Of a DNA stretch of 45,742 nucleotides, positions 24,416 to 31,883 are shown one piece after another. The notes beneath the pieces are model-generated. The model was not told the DNA's origin. It did not search any database and was given only the letters and a program-made list of their open reading frames with translations. The position numbers and the translations under genes are program-made. The stretch comes from CAZHMB01 sp964533515 (lineage in GTDB: Archaea > Nanobdellota > Nanobdellia > Pacearchaeales > GW2011-AR1), in NCBI GenBank assembly GCA_964533515.1, contig CAZHMB010000003.1, positions 1 through 45,742 of the forward strand, written 5' to 3'. Within the stretch, counting starts at the first letter, position 1. Each line of letters begins with the position of its first letter.

Positions 24416-24433
24416 AGTGCAAGAATACAAAAA
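24416..24433 (+). repeat. Right arm of the 18-bp inverted repeat
   Basis: AGTGCAAGAATACAAAAA, exact reverse complement of 23735-23752. It lies upstream of the minus-strand gene at 23772-24380, beyond its promoter. A GC-rich patch (24439-24505) starts 6 bases outside. Confidence 0.75.
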
Positions 24434-24438
24434 CTTTT

Positions 24439-24505
24439 CCGTTCCTCGCCTCCGGCTGCGCTCCCACTCCACTTCGCTCCGAGAACTTCGTTAAATTCCG
24501 AGGTT
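24439..24505. other. GC-rich patch in AT-rich intergenic DNA
   Basis: A strongly GC-rich run (for example CTCGCCTCCGGCTGCGCTCC and ACTTCGCTCCGAG) with repeated CTCC and CCGAG words. It lies between the inverted-repeat segment and the alanyl-tRNA synthetase gene. It contains AAGTGGAG on the minus strand, as in hairpin element copy A, but lacks the stem. No open frame or tRNA fold was found. It could be part of the AlaRS leader or a decayed dispersed element. Confidence 0.35.
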
Positions 24506-24550
24506 AATCAAATCCAAAATATTAAAAAACCCTTATTCTCTTCTTTTATC

Positions 24551-26440
24551 ATGATAACTCGAAAAGAATTGATAAAAAAATACATTGAATTTTTCAAATC
24601 AAAGGGCCATAAGGAAATTCCAAACTCTTCTCTTATCCCTGAAAACGACCCAACAGTTTTATTCACAACGGCAGGAATGCATCCATTAGTTCCATTTCTT
24701 TTAGGACAAAAACATTCACAAGGAAAAAGATTAGTAAACGTCCAAAGATGCATCAGAACAGGAGATATAAACGAAGTGGGCGACACAACCCACCACACAT
24801 TTTTCGAGATGTTGGGCAACTGGTCACTAGGAGACTACTTCAAAAAAGAAGCAATAGAATATTCATTTGAATTTCTAACAAAGGTTTTAAAGATACAAAA
24901 AGAGAAACTAGCAGTAACGATTTTTGCAGGAGAAAGTAAAATGGCGCCAGCAGATTTTGAAGCAAAAGAAATATGGAGGAATCTAGGAATTCCAGAAAAT
25001 AAAATAGAACCCCTTGGAAAAGAAGGTAACTGGTGGGGACCTGCAGGAGATACAGGACTATGTGGACCAGATACAGAGATGTTTTACTGGAGATCAAAAA
25101 AACCAGTCCCAGAAAAATTGAATCCAAACTATTCTACATTGGCAACAGAAGGTAGAAAATGGGAAGAAGAAAAACAAAAATGGGGAGAAGAAGACAGCAA
25201 CTGGGTAGAAATCTGGAACGACGTCCTAATGCAATATAACAAAGACAAGAAAGGAAATTACAATGAAGCAAAGCAAAAAAACATCGACACCGGAATGGGC
25301 GTCGAAAGAACGGTTACAATCTTAAACGGACTTGAGGACAACTATCTCGCAGATATGTGGCAACCTCTAATAAAACAAATAGAAAAATTATCAGGGAAAA
25401 AATACACCTTCGCAAAAGGAGATCTTGGATTTAAAGAAATGCCAGAGTGCTGGATTGATGATATGCGCTTAATGCGAATCATAGCAGACCACATCAAAGC
25501 AGCAGTTTTTATAATCGCAGATGGAGTGGTTCCAAGTAATACCGAACAGGGATACGTCCTAAGAAGACTAATCCGAAAAGCAGTTCGGTACGCAAAAAAA
25601 TTGGGCATTCCAAAAGACTCAGACCTAATAACGCCATTGGTTAAAGAAATCCTAAAGATCTATAGTGATTATAATATTCTAAAAGATAATAAACAAAGAA
25701 TAATCGATGAAATTAATAAAGAAGAAGACAAATTTGAACTTACATTGGAAAAAGGAATTAGGAAAATTAAAAAAATGTCTCACGAAATTAATGTTAATGA
25801 AGAAATTTCTGGGAAGAAAGCATTCTTGCTCTACCAATCTTATGGTTTCCCTATTGAAATGACTAGAGAAATAGCTTTGGAATCTGGAGTAGATGTAGAT
25901 ATAAAAAGTTTTAATAAAGAACTCAAAGCCCACCAATCCCTCAGCAGAACATCCTCAGCAGGAAAATTCAAATCCGGTTTAGCAGACAATTCAGAACAAA
26001 CAGCAAAATTGCATACTGCAACACATTTATTGAATCAAGCATTGCGAGAAGTCCTGAAAGATCCAAAAATCTATCAAAGAGGAAGCAACATAACACCTGA
26101 AAGATTAAGATTCGATTTCAACTTCGATAGAAAACTCGCTGACCAAGAAAAAAAGAAAATCGAGGATTGGGTTAACGACAAGATCAAAAAAGACCACCCT
26201 GTGAAATGTGAAGAAATGCCCGTGGATGAAGCCAAGAAAAAAGGTGCCCAAGGAATCTTCGATGACAAGTATAAAGACAAAGTTAAAGTTTACTCAATTG
26301 GGAAGGAAGGAAAAGAAGTCAGCAAAGAAATTTGCGCAGGCCCACATGTAGATTCATTAGGAGAACTCGGAAAATTCAAAATCAAAAAAGAAGAATCCTC
26401 AAGTTCTGGTGTAAGAAGAATCAAAGGGGTGTTGGAATGA
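24551..26440 (+). CDS. alaS: Alanyl-tRNA synthetase, bacterial type, lacking the C-Ala domain
   Basis: 629 residues against about 870-900 in most AlaRS. Present: class II core with AGMHPLVPFLLG, motif 2 region HHTFFEMLGNWSLGDYF (about 80-97), motif 3 GMGVERTV, the tRNA-recognition domain, and the editing domain with HTATH (about 487) and CAGPH (about 593), the HxxxH/CxxxH zinc site that clears Ser/Gly-tRNA(Ala). It ends right after the editing domain, so the C-Ala oligomerisation domain is missing. The N-terminus looks bacterial rather than archaeal, suggesting transfer. Its TGA overlaps the ATG of the next gene. Confidence 0.93.
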   Translation: MITRKELIKKYIEFFKSKGHKEIPNSSLIPENDPTVLFTTAGMHPLVPFLLGQKHSQGKRLVNVQRCIRTGDINEVGDTTHHTFFEMLGNWSLGDYFKKEAIEYSFEFLTKVLKIQKEKLAVTIFAGESKMAPADFEAKEIWRNLGIPENKIEPLGKEGNWWGPAGDTGLCGPDTEMFYWRSKKPVPEKLNPNYSTLATEGRKWEEEKQKWGEEDSNWVEIWNDVLMQYNKDKKGNYNEAKQKNIDTGMGVERTVTILNGLEDNYLADMWQPLIKQIEKLSGKKYTFAKGDLGFKEMPECWIDDMRLMRIIADHIKAAVFIIADGVVPSNTEQGYVLRRLIRKAVRYAKKLGIPKDSDLITPLVKEILKIYSDYNILKDNKQRIIDEINKEEDKFELTLEKGIRKIKKMSHEINVNEEISGKKAFLLYQSYGFPIEMTREIALESGVDVDIKSFNKELKAHQSLSRTSSAGKFKSGLADNSEQTAKLHTATHLLNQALREVLKDPKIYQRGSNITPERLRFDFNFDRKLADQEKKKIEDWVNDKIKKDHPVKCEEMPVDEAKKKGAQGIFDDKYKDKVKVYSIGKEGKEVSKEICAGPHVDSLGELGKFKIKKEESSSSGVRRIKGVLE

Positions 26441-26631
26441 ATGACTCTACTTTGACAAGAGAAGAATCTAAAACAGATTCAAAACTAATAAAAAGCGGAA
26501 TTGTAATGTGTGATAAAGCTTGGCAAAGAGAAAATGTCCCAGGCCAATGGATGTTTATCCCAGAAGATTGTAGAACTTGCGAAGGATATGATCCCCTTTG
26601 TAAAGACTATTTCCCAACAACTTTAGAATAA
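26437..26631 (+). CDS. Small four-cysteine protein coupled to alaS
   Basis: 64 residues from the ATG that overlaps the alaS stop (ATGA): MNDSTLTREESKTDSKLIKS, then GIVMCDKAWQRENVPGQWMF, IPEDCRTCEGYDPLCKDY. Four cysteines (about residues 25, 45, 48, 55), in VMCDKAW and DCRTC..YDPLC, look like a zinc- or Fe-S-binding knuckle. Tight overlap implies co-translation with AlaRS. Function unknown; a longer upstream frame is the alaS gene read out of phase and is not used. Confidence 0.65.
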   Translation: MNDSTLTREESKTDSKLIKSGIVMCDKAWQRENVPGQWMFIPEDCRTCEGYDPLCKDYFPTTLE

Positions 26632-26655
26632 ATAAACTAACGGAGGAAAATAAAA

Positions 26656-26799
26656 ATGACAGAAGAAAATTGTATATTTGTGAAATGCCCGAAATGCGAT
26701 TCTGGTAGATTACTTCCATTCTCGTTCAAAGATGACGTCTTTGAAAAATGGAAATGTTCAAACCCCGATTGCGATTTCGAAGTTCTAAAAAGGGAATAA
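26656..26799 (+). CDS. Small zinc-ribbon protein
   Basis: 47 residues: MTEENCIFVKCPKCDSGRLL, then PFSFKDDVFEKWKCSNPDCD and FEVLKRE. CPKC (about 11-14) and CSNPDC (about 34-39) form a treble-clef or rubredoxin-like zinc site. A strong CGGAGG lies 10 bases before the ATG. It follows the four-cysteine gene by 24 bases on the same strand and is probably in the alaS operon. It could bind RNA or act as a small zinc carrier; unknown. Confidence 0.72.
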   Translation: MTEENCIFVKCPKCDSGRLLPFSFKDDVFEKWKCSNPDCDFEVLKRE

Positions 26800-26805
26800 A
26801 AATAA

Positions 26806-27768
26806 TCAAAAAGGAACTTCATCTTCGGGTTCTTCTTTTTTCTCAGTTCTTTCCAAATATTCGCTTCTTTGCTGAAAAAGATCTGTTAACAACAAATCAT
26901 CTAGAATTCTCTTGTGCTCAGAATAAAAATGCCGCAACCATTCAGCCCTATCTTCCAAACTAAGATTAATTCTTGCGACCGGAAATCCGGGCATCTCTGT
27001 ATCCCTTCCACAATAAGAAACTTTTCTAGTAGGAACCATAGATTGTTCAACACTCATTCTATCCAAAAAACAATCTTCAACTTCAATATTCTTAAAATGT
27101 TGTTGCCCGTTTGGGGATTCTCTTAAAAATCCTAAAAAATCCTGCCCTTCAAAAGCAAGATCAAAAGAACTCAAAAGAAACCCCCAATATAATTCAGAAT
27201 CCCTACCAAAATTTGATTTAGTGTGATTCATTACTTCATGACGAGAACGTGAATAAAGTAAAAGCGCAAGTGGAAGGGGAAATGTAACAAGTTTTTTTGG
27301 CATTTGAGCCAATGTAGAAACCATTTTTCCTTTTGTCGATTTAAGAAAACTAACCCCGTCTCTTCTTTTACCATAACCATAAACATGATATTCATGACTC
27401 GGCATCTCCTGACCTTCTTCTAATCTTCCAAGAAGAGAAGAACAAGCATTCTCTAATTGCTTCAAAGGACACAAGGGTCTTGATCTTTTCCTTGACATTG
27501 ATTTAACCTCAGTGGTTAAAATTCCCCCTTCTTTTTTATCAATAATATCCGGACAAAAACATCTTGAATATCTTTTATTTTCAGTTATTTCAATAGCCTC
27601 CCAAACCCCCTCATGTGTTTTCCCCCCATAAAGATGTTGACTTAAACAAGAAAAAAACCTCCCGATATTTTTCTTTACACCATGAGCCCTCACACGATAA
27701 TCTCTTCTCCCCTTTATTAAAACCGGTTTGGGAACCTCTTTTAATTTCGGTCTAAAAACCTCACTCAT
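26806..27768 (-). CDS. Probable PD-(D/E)XK nuclease
   Basis: 320 residues from ATG 27768 (GGAG 7 bases before it); a TTG at 27774 is less likely. CFCPDIIDKKEGGILTTEVK (about 70-89) fits the PD...(E)xK core: P-D, a strand, then E-V-K. CPLKQLENACSSLLGRLEEG follows, where cysteines and the K-Q-L-x-x-A helix recall RecB/Cas4-type nucleases (QL..Y). The remainder is helical with scattered Cys/His. The upstream gene overlaps it by 8 bases. Probably acts on DNA or RNA together with the CxxC protein upstream. Assignment rests on one motif. Confidence 0.5.
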   Translation of the reverse strand: MSEVFRPKLKEVPKPVLIKGRRDYRVRAHGVKKNIGRFFSCLSQHLYGGKTHEGVWEAIEITENKRYSRCFCPDIIDKKEGGILTTEVKSMSRKRSRPLCPLKQLENACSSLLGRLEEGQEMPSHEYHVYGYGKRRDGVSFLKSTKGKMVSTLAQMPKKLVTFPLPLALLLYSRSRHEVMNHTKSNFGRDSELYWGFLLSSFDLAFEGQDFLGFLRESPNGQQHFKNIEVEDCFLDRMSVEQSMVPTRKVSYCGRDTEMPGFPVARINLSLEDRAEWLRHFYSEHKRILDDLLLTDLFQQRSEYLERTEKKEEPEDEVPF

Positions 27769-29134
27769 CTTCAAACTCCAACCTCAATTTACCTTGATTC
27801 TTGTCCTTCGTCCAATTTCTTGCTCTTTTTTTCTCCAATAATCCCCGAGCATATTCTGGATCAAGCTCCGCTAATTTAGAAATGTGAAATCTCAAAAGAC
27901 CATCTTTAAAAGTATAATCTTCTCCGCAACATGAAACCCCCTCGACTAATCCTTCAAATCCCTGACGCAAATTTTCATCAACTCTACAAAAATCGCAATA
28001 TTCCCAATCGCCAACAGCTCCACAAACACCTACCCCTTCATCAACCAAGTTCTGAAAATCCGGATGCATCTCTGCAGGAATCCATGTGTTTTTCCCTTTC
28101 TTTCTATAAATTGGTTTTTCTTCTAAAAAATCATCCTTATATCTATCGCTTCCATCCAAATTTTTTCCATCACAAACTTTCTCTAATCTAGAACCTTTCT
28201 TTATCTCCTCCCACGATCTACACAAAAGCTTATCTGCAGTTTTTTTATCATCAGCTCTAACGGTTATCAATCTCAATGGGATGCCATATTTCTCTCTAGC
28301 TTCTAAAGCTTCTCTAACAACCGAACCTCTCTTCGCATTGTCATCAATCGATTGCGCTAAATCCGCCACAAGAGTCAAATCTGCGGGAACGCCATTCAAG
28401 AAATAATTCACTGCTTGTCTAATTCTCCAAAGATTTGAAAACCCCTGAGAAATTGCTCCCGATTCAACATCCAAGCTTTCCCATCCTAAGCTGTAATGAA
28501 GGAAAACTCTTCTTTCTCTAAGTTTCTCGGCCATTTCTTTCCCAGATAACATCTCAACACTTTCAACAACATTCCCTTTTCTGTATCTAACTAAATTTCG
28601 AGATAACTCTGCAACAACGGGATTTCCCCTACGGGCATGTTCTCTTGTTTCCAAAGCACCTTCCAAACCAAAAGGCAACATCTTCGTCGGAAGAATAAAT
28701 CCCGAACCAAATTCAGAACACATCTCTGTAAAATCCATTAGAACCGGATAATAATACGGATGCCCACATTCAACATTCTTTCCACCCCTTACAACTAACG
28801 GACGCTGCTTTTCAAAAGTTTTTTTAGTCTCTTTATCAACAACTCTCGGAGTCACCTTCCCAGTATTATATTCTGCATAACAATAAATACATCTCTTATT
28901 TATTCTTCCCTGTTCCTTATAGATTTCAAAATTCCCGGGGGCATAAACTCCCCTATTATCAATAACTTCCTTCAAGAGATCAACATCCACTTGCGCGATA
29001 CAAGCCCTCGCAAAATCAACGTTGTTCCAATTTAAACAAACCATTTCAACACTGCTATCAGGCATGACCATCTTTACGCTCGGTCCTTTTCCTCCCCATG
29101 AAAGTTTAACAGAATCTACTGATGCTCTCGCCAT
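27761..29134 (-). CDS. Cysteine-rich protein with a radical-SAM-like CxxC signature
   Basis: 457 residues from ATG 29134. A longer frame exists, but its extra codons span the TATA-like TATTTTTAAATT about 27 bases upstream, so a leaderless start is chosen. The motif KRCIYCYAEYN (about 78-88) matches the last two cysteines of SPL/Rv2578c-type radical SAM clusters (C-x3-C-x-Y-C-Y-A), but the first cysteine is absent (Ile). The middle (FLHYSLGWESLDVESGAISQ to YGIPLRLITV) reads as a TIM-barrel-like alpha/beta region. A second cluster, CGAVGDWEYCDFC, then SCCGE, lies near the C-terminus. Cofactor and function are uncertain. Confidence 0.55.
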   Translation of the reverse strand: MARASVDSVKLSWGGKGPSVKMVMPDSSVEMVCLNWNNVDFARACIAQVDVDLLKEVIDNRGVYAPGNFEIYKEQGRINKRCIYCYAEYNTGKVTPRVVDKETKKTFEKQRPLVVRGGKNVECGHPYYYPVLMDFTEMCSEFGSGFILPTKMLPFGLEGALETREHARRGNPVVAELSRNLVRYRKGNVVESVEMLSGKEMAEKLRERRVFLHYSLGWESLDVESGAISQGFSNLWRIRQAVNYFLNGVPADLTLVADLAQSIDDNAKRGSVVREALEAREKYGIPLRLITVRADDKKTADKLLCRSWEEIKKGSRLEKVCDGKNLDGSDRYKDDFLEEKPIYRKKGKNTWIPAEMHPDFQNLVDEGVGVCGAVGDWEYCDFCRVDENLRQGFEGLVEGVSCCGEDYTFKDGLLRFHISKLAELDPEYARGLLEKKRARNWTKDKNQGKLRLEFEDE

Positions 29135-29231
29135 AAAAACCCTACAAAATTCCAATTTAAAAATACTTATATTCAAAAAGCGATACTTCAAGAATCCCAA
29201 AACTTATAAACTAATTATTTTTGTCTTTAAC

Positions 29232-29648
29232 ATGACAAAAGATAAATATGAAGAACTTCTAGAGAAAGCTTACAGCAAAGTAGAATCAAAAGTTGAAAAC
29301 GGAGAAAGATTCGAAATCCCGAAAATCGAAGGCCATTTCCAAGGTAAAAAAACAATTCTAACAAACTTCATTCAATTAGCAAACCATCTAAGAAGGTCTT
29401 CAGAACAATTACAGAAATTCTTATTAAGAGAACTTGCAGCAGCAGGAGTCATCGAAGGAGAACGGCTCGTTCTAAACAAAAATGTCCCAAGTGCGAAAAT
29501 AAACGAAAAAATAGAACAATACGCAAACGAATTCGTCCTCTGTAAAGAATGCAAAAAACCCGACACCGAAATAATCAAACAAGGCCGAATCAACCTTCTT
29601 CATTGCCTCGCTTGCGGAGCAAAGCACCCAATTAGAGGAAAAATCTAA
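29232..29648 (+). CDS. eif2b: Translation initiation factor aIF2 beta subunit
   Basis: 138 residues. Helical N-terminus (YEELLEKAYSKVESKVENGE), the central RFEIPKIEGHFQGKKTILTN alpha/beta domain, and the C-terminal zinc ribbon C-K-E-C...C-L-A-C (CKECKKPDTEIIKQGRINLL, HCLACGAKHPI). It joins the alpha and gamma subunits to deliver Met-tRNAi to the ribosome. A longer frame upstream to 29022 is antisense to the CxxC gene and is rejected; a TATA-like CTTATAAACT lies about 27 bases before the ATG. Start of a translation-related run to 31727. Confidence 0.96.
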   Translation: MTKDKYEELLEKAYSKVESKVENGERFEIPKIEGHFQGKKTILTNFIQLANHLRRSSEQLQKFLLRELAAAGVIEGERLVLNKNVPSAKINEKIEQYANEFVLCKECKKPDTEIIKQGRINLLHCLACGAKHPIRGKI

Positions 29649-29734
29649 ATCCCCCTCGTCCAAAGCTTTAAAAATCCGCATTTCTTTAGGAAATCGTTCA
29701 TAAGAACAAAATAAATTCACAAAGGAGGAAAAAT

Positions 29735-29935
29735 ATGACAATAAAAGGATACTGCGTTGTTTGTAAGGAAAAAGGAGTCCCTATGAAAGATGCAAAAATA
29801 TCAAAAACTTCAAGAGGCGGGTACATCGCAAAAGGTATTTGTACTAAGTGTAACAAGACAAAAATGTGTGCAATGATGTCAAAGGAAAACGCTGAGAAAG
29901 CTATGGCATCTGGCGAAGCAAAGAAGGACTTTTAA
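29735..29935 (+). CDS. DUF5679-type small zinc-ribbon protein
   Basis: 66 residues: MTIKGYCVVCKEKGVPMKDA, KISKTSRGGYIAKGICTKCN, KTKMCAMMSKENAEK... CVVC and CTKC form a zinc ribbon of the DUF5679 type (YCVxCK...). Basic and probably nucleic-acid binding. AAAGGAGG lies 5 bases before the ATG, one of the strongest ribosome-binding sites here, and a TATA-like CTTTAAAAATCC gives a leader of roughly 40 bases. T-rich DNA follows the stop. Conserved in archaea, role unknown. Confidence 0.8.
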   Translation: MTIKGYCVVCKEKGVPMKDAKISKTSRGGYIAKGICTKCNKTKMCAMMSKENAEKAMASGEAKKDF

Positions 29936-29972
29936 TTTTATTTTTATTCTCTTTTTTTTATTTTTTCTATTG

Positions 29973-30048
29973 CCTTCTGAGGTTTACTCCGTAGCTTGCT
30001 ACGGCGAAGAAGGGAATGCATAAGAATTTCCATTCTTAGGAAATTCTT
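29973..30048 (+). ncRNA. Tandem hairpins bounded by T-rich tracts; candidate small RNA or 3'-UTR structure
   Basis: Hairpin 1: CCGTAGC-TT-GCTACGG (29989-30004) enclosed by CCTTCT (29973-29978)/AGAAGG (30008-30013) with an asymmetric internal loop. Hairpin 2: AAGAATTTCC (30022-30031), 7-base loop, GGAAATTCTT (30039-30048). T-rich tracts lie on both sides (29941-29968 and 30046-30071) and share TCTCTTTTTTTATTTTT. The structures can form on either strand. No open frame is present. The tracts may terminate DUF5679 transcription and a separate short RNA. Confidence 0.35.
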
Positions 30049-30110
30049 TTCATCTCTTTTTTTTATTTTTTATCAACAAACTTTAAAAGTCCGGTTATTT
30101 CTCTTAAAAT

Positions 30111-30428
30111 ATGCAAGTTAACATCATAAAATCCTACAGAGAAGTTATAGCTATCTGTGACACTGAACTGATAGGCAAAAAATTCCAACAAGAAAACCCC
30201 TCTGACAAAGAACACAATCTTTTGCTAGATGTTAAAGAATCTTTCTACAAGGGCGAAGAAAAGACAAAAGAAGAAACAATAACGATAATGCAATTTCATT
30301 CAAAAGAAGACGCAACATTCAATATCGCCGGAAAAGAATCAATACAAACGGCTATTGAAGCAGGAATTATATCTGAAAAGGCCGTTGGAAAAATTCAAGG
30401 GATTCCTTATGCTTTAATCTTGTGTTGA
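30111..30428 (+). CDS. DUF424 family protein
   Basis: 105 residues. The sequence REVIAICDTELIGKKFQQEN...LLLDVKESFYKGE...ESIQTAIEAGIISEKAVGKI and QGIPYALI matches the archaeal DUF424 pattern (ICD.ELLGK.F.E....LDV). The family lies near translation genes in many archaea, and here it sits between aIF2-beta/DUF5679 and aIF1A. A TATA-like CTTTAAAAGTCC lies about 30 bases upstream. Molecular function is unknown; a tRNA or ribosome link is inferred from context. Confidence 0.85.
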   Translation: MQVNIIKSYREVIAICDTELIGKKFQQENPSDKEHNLLLDVKESFYKGEEKTKEETITIMQFHSKEDATFNIAGKESIQTAIEAGIISEKAVGKIQGIPYALILC

Positions 30429-30482
30429 AAGTATATCTTTCATCACACATTTATTTTTAAATATAAAATACAAAAAGAGATT

Positions 30483-31037
30483 ATGGAAATATCGGCAATA
30501 ACTTTCATTGGAAAGGATTTAGATCTATCAAGATTTGATGCTATGAAACAACTTTCTCCTCCAAGAATTATGTTTAAAACACCGATAGTTATATTTACCC
30601 CAAGAGCATTAAATGAGCCGGGACGAGGGGCATATAATGAAGGAATCCTATCCCATTCAACATTTGATGGGACCGAAGAAGAATTCAGATCTGAACTAGA
30701 AAATTATCTAATTGAAACCGCCGGTGTTCTTGAAAAAGCTTATTGCGAGGCCATGCATGGAAAAGACCCACAACTTGAGGCAGGATTACACCACCACCAA
30801 ATAGCAAGAGAAATAAATCCCCCACCTGGAAGCAACGTTCATTATCAACCTTATTTTGAAATATTGGAAACGTCAGAACCCCCATTAATTAATTCTCGCT
30901 ACTTAACTAAAGGAGCCGATCTTATTGAAAAAACAAGGCTCGCTAGAATTAACCAAGCAACCCTCAGTGCTCACGCAAGATCTGTTAATGACCTAGCCCG
31001 TCTAGCGGGAGATTATCTAAAGGCCCAGGAGCAGTAG
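30483..31037 (+). CDS. Hypothetical protein with a His-rich motif, 184 aa
   Basis: A soluble alpha/beta protein. Notable: LEAGLHHHQIAREINPPPGS (about residues 99-118) with three consecutive histidines, and NVHYQPYFEI. The beginning (MEISAITFIGKDLDLSRFDA) suggests a Rossmann-like first strand. The C-terminal half is helical. It has its own TATA-like TTTTAAATATAAAA upstream. It lies between DUF424 and aIF1A, but I see nothing tying it to translation. Family not recognised. Confidence 0.65.
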   Translation: MEISAITFIGKDLDLSRFDAMKQLSPPRIMFKTPIVIFTPRALNEPGRGAYNEGILSHSTFDGTEEEFRSELENYLIETAGVLEKAYCEAMHGKDPQLEAGLHHHQIAREINPPPGSNVHYQPYFEILETSEPPLINSRYLTKGADLIEKTRLARINQATLSAHARSVNDLARLAGDYLKAQEQ

Positions 31038-31082
31038 ATAAAATTCCATCAAACTTATAAACCTTTTAATTCTAAATTTAAT

Positions 31083-31427
31083 ATGGCTAAAAGCATGAAA
31101 CAACAAGAGCAGGAAAAAGCCGCTCAACAAGCTAGTCAAGGCCCCATAAGAGTGAGACTTCCAAAACCACCTCAAATGTTGGGCCTAATTGACCAGCGAC
31201 TTGGTGGAAACAAGATGCTCGTTACATGTAGCGACGGCAAAACAAGAAACTGTAGGGTCCCAGGAAGATTAAAAAGATACTTATGGCTCAGGCCTGGAGA
31301 TGTTGTAATAATAGAGCCTTGGGAATTAGACAATACCAAAGGAGACGTTCTTTTCAAATACAAACCAGGCCAAGCAGACTGGATAAAAAGGAACGGTTAT
31401 CTTGAAACAGAAAAAACAGAATTTTAG
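31083..31427 (+). CDS. eif1a: Translation initiation factor aIF1A
   Basis: 114 residues. Basic N-terminal tail, then the S1/OB fold: RVRLPKPPQMLGLIDQRLGG, NKMLVTCSDGKTRNCRVPGR, LKRYLWLRPGDVVIIEPWEL, and the C-terminal helix region QADWIKRNGYL. It binds the ribosomal A site and promotes scanning and initiator tRNA binding. TATA-like ACTTATAAACC precedes it. The truncated dph2 begins 6 bases after its stop, so the two were probably one operon. Confidence 0.97.
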   Translation: MAKSMKQQEQEKAAQQASQGPIRVRLPKPPQMLGLIDQRLGGNKMLVTCSDGKTRNCRVPGRLKRYLWLRPGDVVIIEPWELDNTKGDVLFKYKPGQADWIKRNGYLETEKTEF

Positions 31428-31433
31428 ATAAAA

Positions 31434-31727
31434 ATGAAAAATCTTAAAGATATTCAAGAACATTATGATTTGCAATTTAATGAAATAGAAAAACAAATAA
31501 AATCTTCAAAAGCAAAAAGAATCTTATTGCAATTCCCTGACGGCCTCAAAAGTTATTCTCTTGCTATTGAAAACTATCTAAAAACAAAGTTTCCAAACGT
31601 TGATTTCTTAATTTGGTTTGGAACTTGCTACGGTGCTTGCGACACTCCGATACTCCCAAAAGATTTAGAGAAAAAAATAGATCTAACAATTCAATTTGGA
31701 CACTCCGAACTTCAGCCACAATATTAG
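31434..31727 (+). pseudogene. dph2: Truncated 2-(3-amino-3-carboxypropyl)histidine synthase (dph2)
   Basis: 97 residues against about 330 in archaeal Dph2. RILLQFPDGLKSYSLAIENY, TCYGACDTPILPKDLEKK and FGHSELQPQY match the first domain, including the first Fe-S cysteine (GACD). The frame stops just after GHSEL, where the second domain should begin. No other frame downstream resembles the missing part, so this is a real break and not a one-base slip. Diphthamide on aEF2 could not be made by this fragment. The break lies about 70 bases before the duplicated operator of a redox module, suggesting an insertion or recombination point. Confidence 0.8.
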
Positions 31728-31794
31728 GAGTTGGGAGCATCTAGAAATCTTTGATTTATGGTGTTGTGAGATGATGCTGAGGTATTAAATAACA

Positions 31795-31854
31795 AGTTTC
31801 ACTTTTTTGAAACTATAAAAAGAAGGGTTTCACTTTTTTGAAACTATAAAAAGA
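31795..31854 (+). promoter_or_regulatory. Tandem operator/TATA units upstream of the redox module
   Basis: A 28-base unit occurs twice (31796-31823 and 31827-31854) with a 31-base period. Each has an inverted repeat GTTTCA-CTTTTT-TGAAAC followed by TATA-like CTATAAAAAGA. A third TATA-like GATTTAAAAAC follows at about 31854-31864, before the ATG at 31884. The operator overlapping TATA suggests repression by steric block, perhaps by the membrane winged-helix protein just downstream. Confidence 0.65.
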
Positions 31855-31883
31855 TTTAAAAACTAAAAATTTCTAATTCATCT

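Noticed and set aside
24439..24505. Possible tRNA or structured RNA in the GC-rich patch
   Set aside because: No acceptor/T-arm pairing or TTCNANT loop could be found on either strand; left as an unexplained GC-rich patch.
29022..29231. N-terminal extension of aIF2-beta and the start of the CxxC gene beyond 29134
   Set aside because: Both extensions cover TATA-like promoters and the antisense region; family alignment starts at MTKDKYEELL and MARASVDSVK.
31728..31800. Continuation of dph2 in another frame (a one-base slip)
   Set aside because: The alternative frames (for example SHNIRSWEHLEIFDLWC) do not resemble Dph2 after GHSEL, so the gene is truly truncated.
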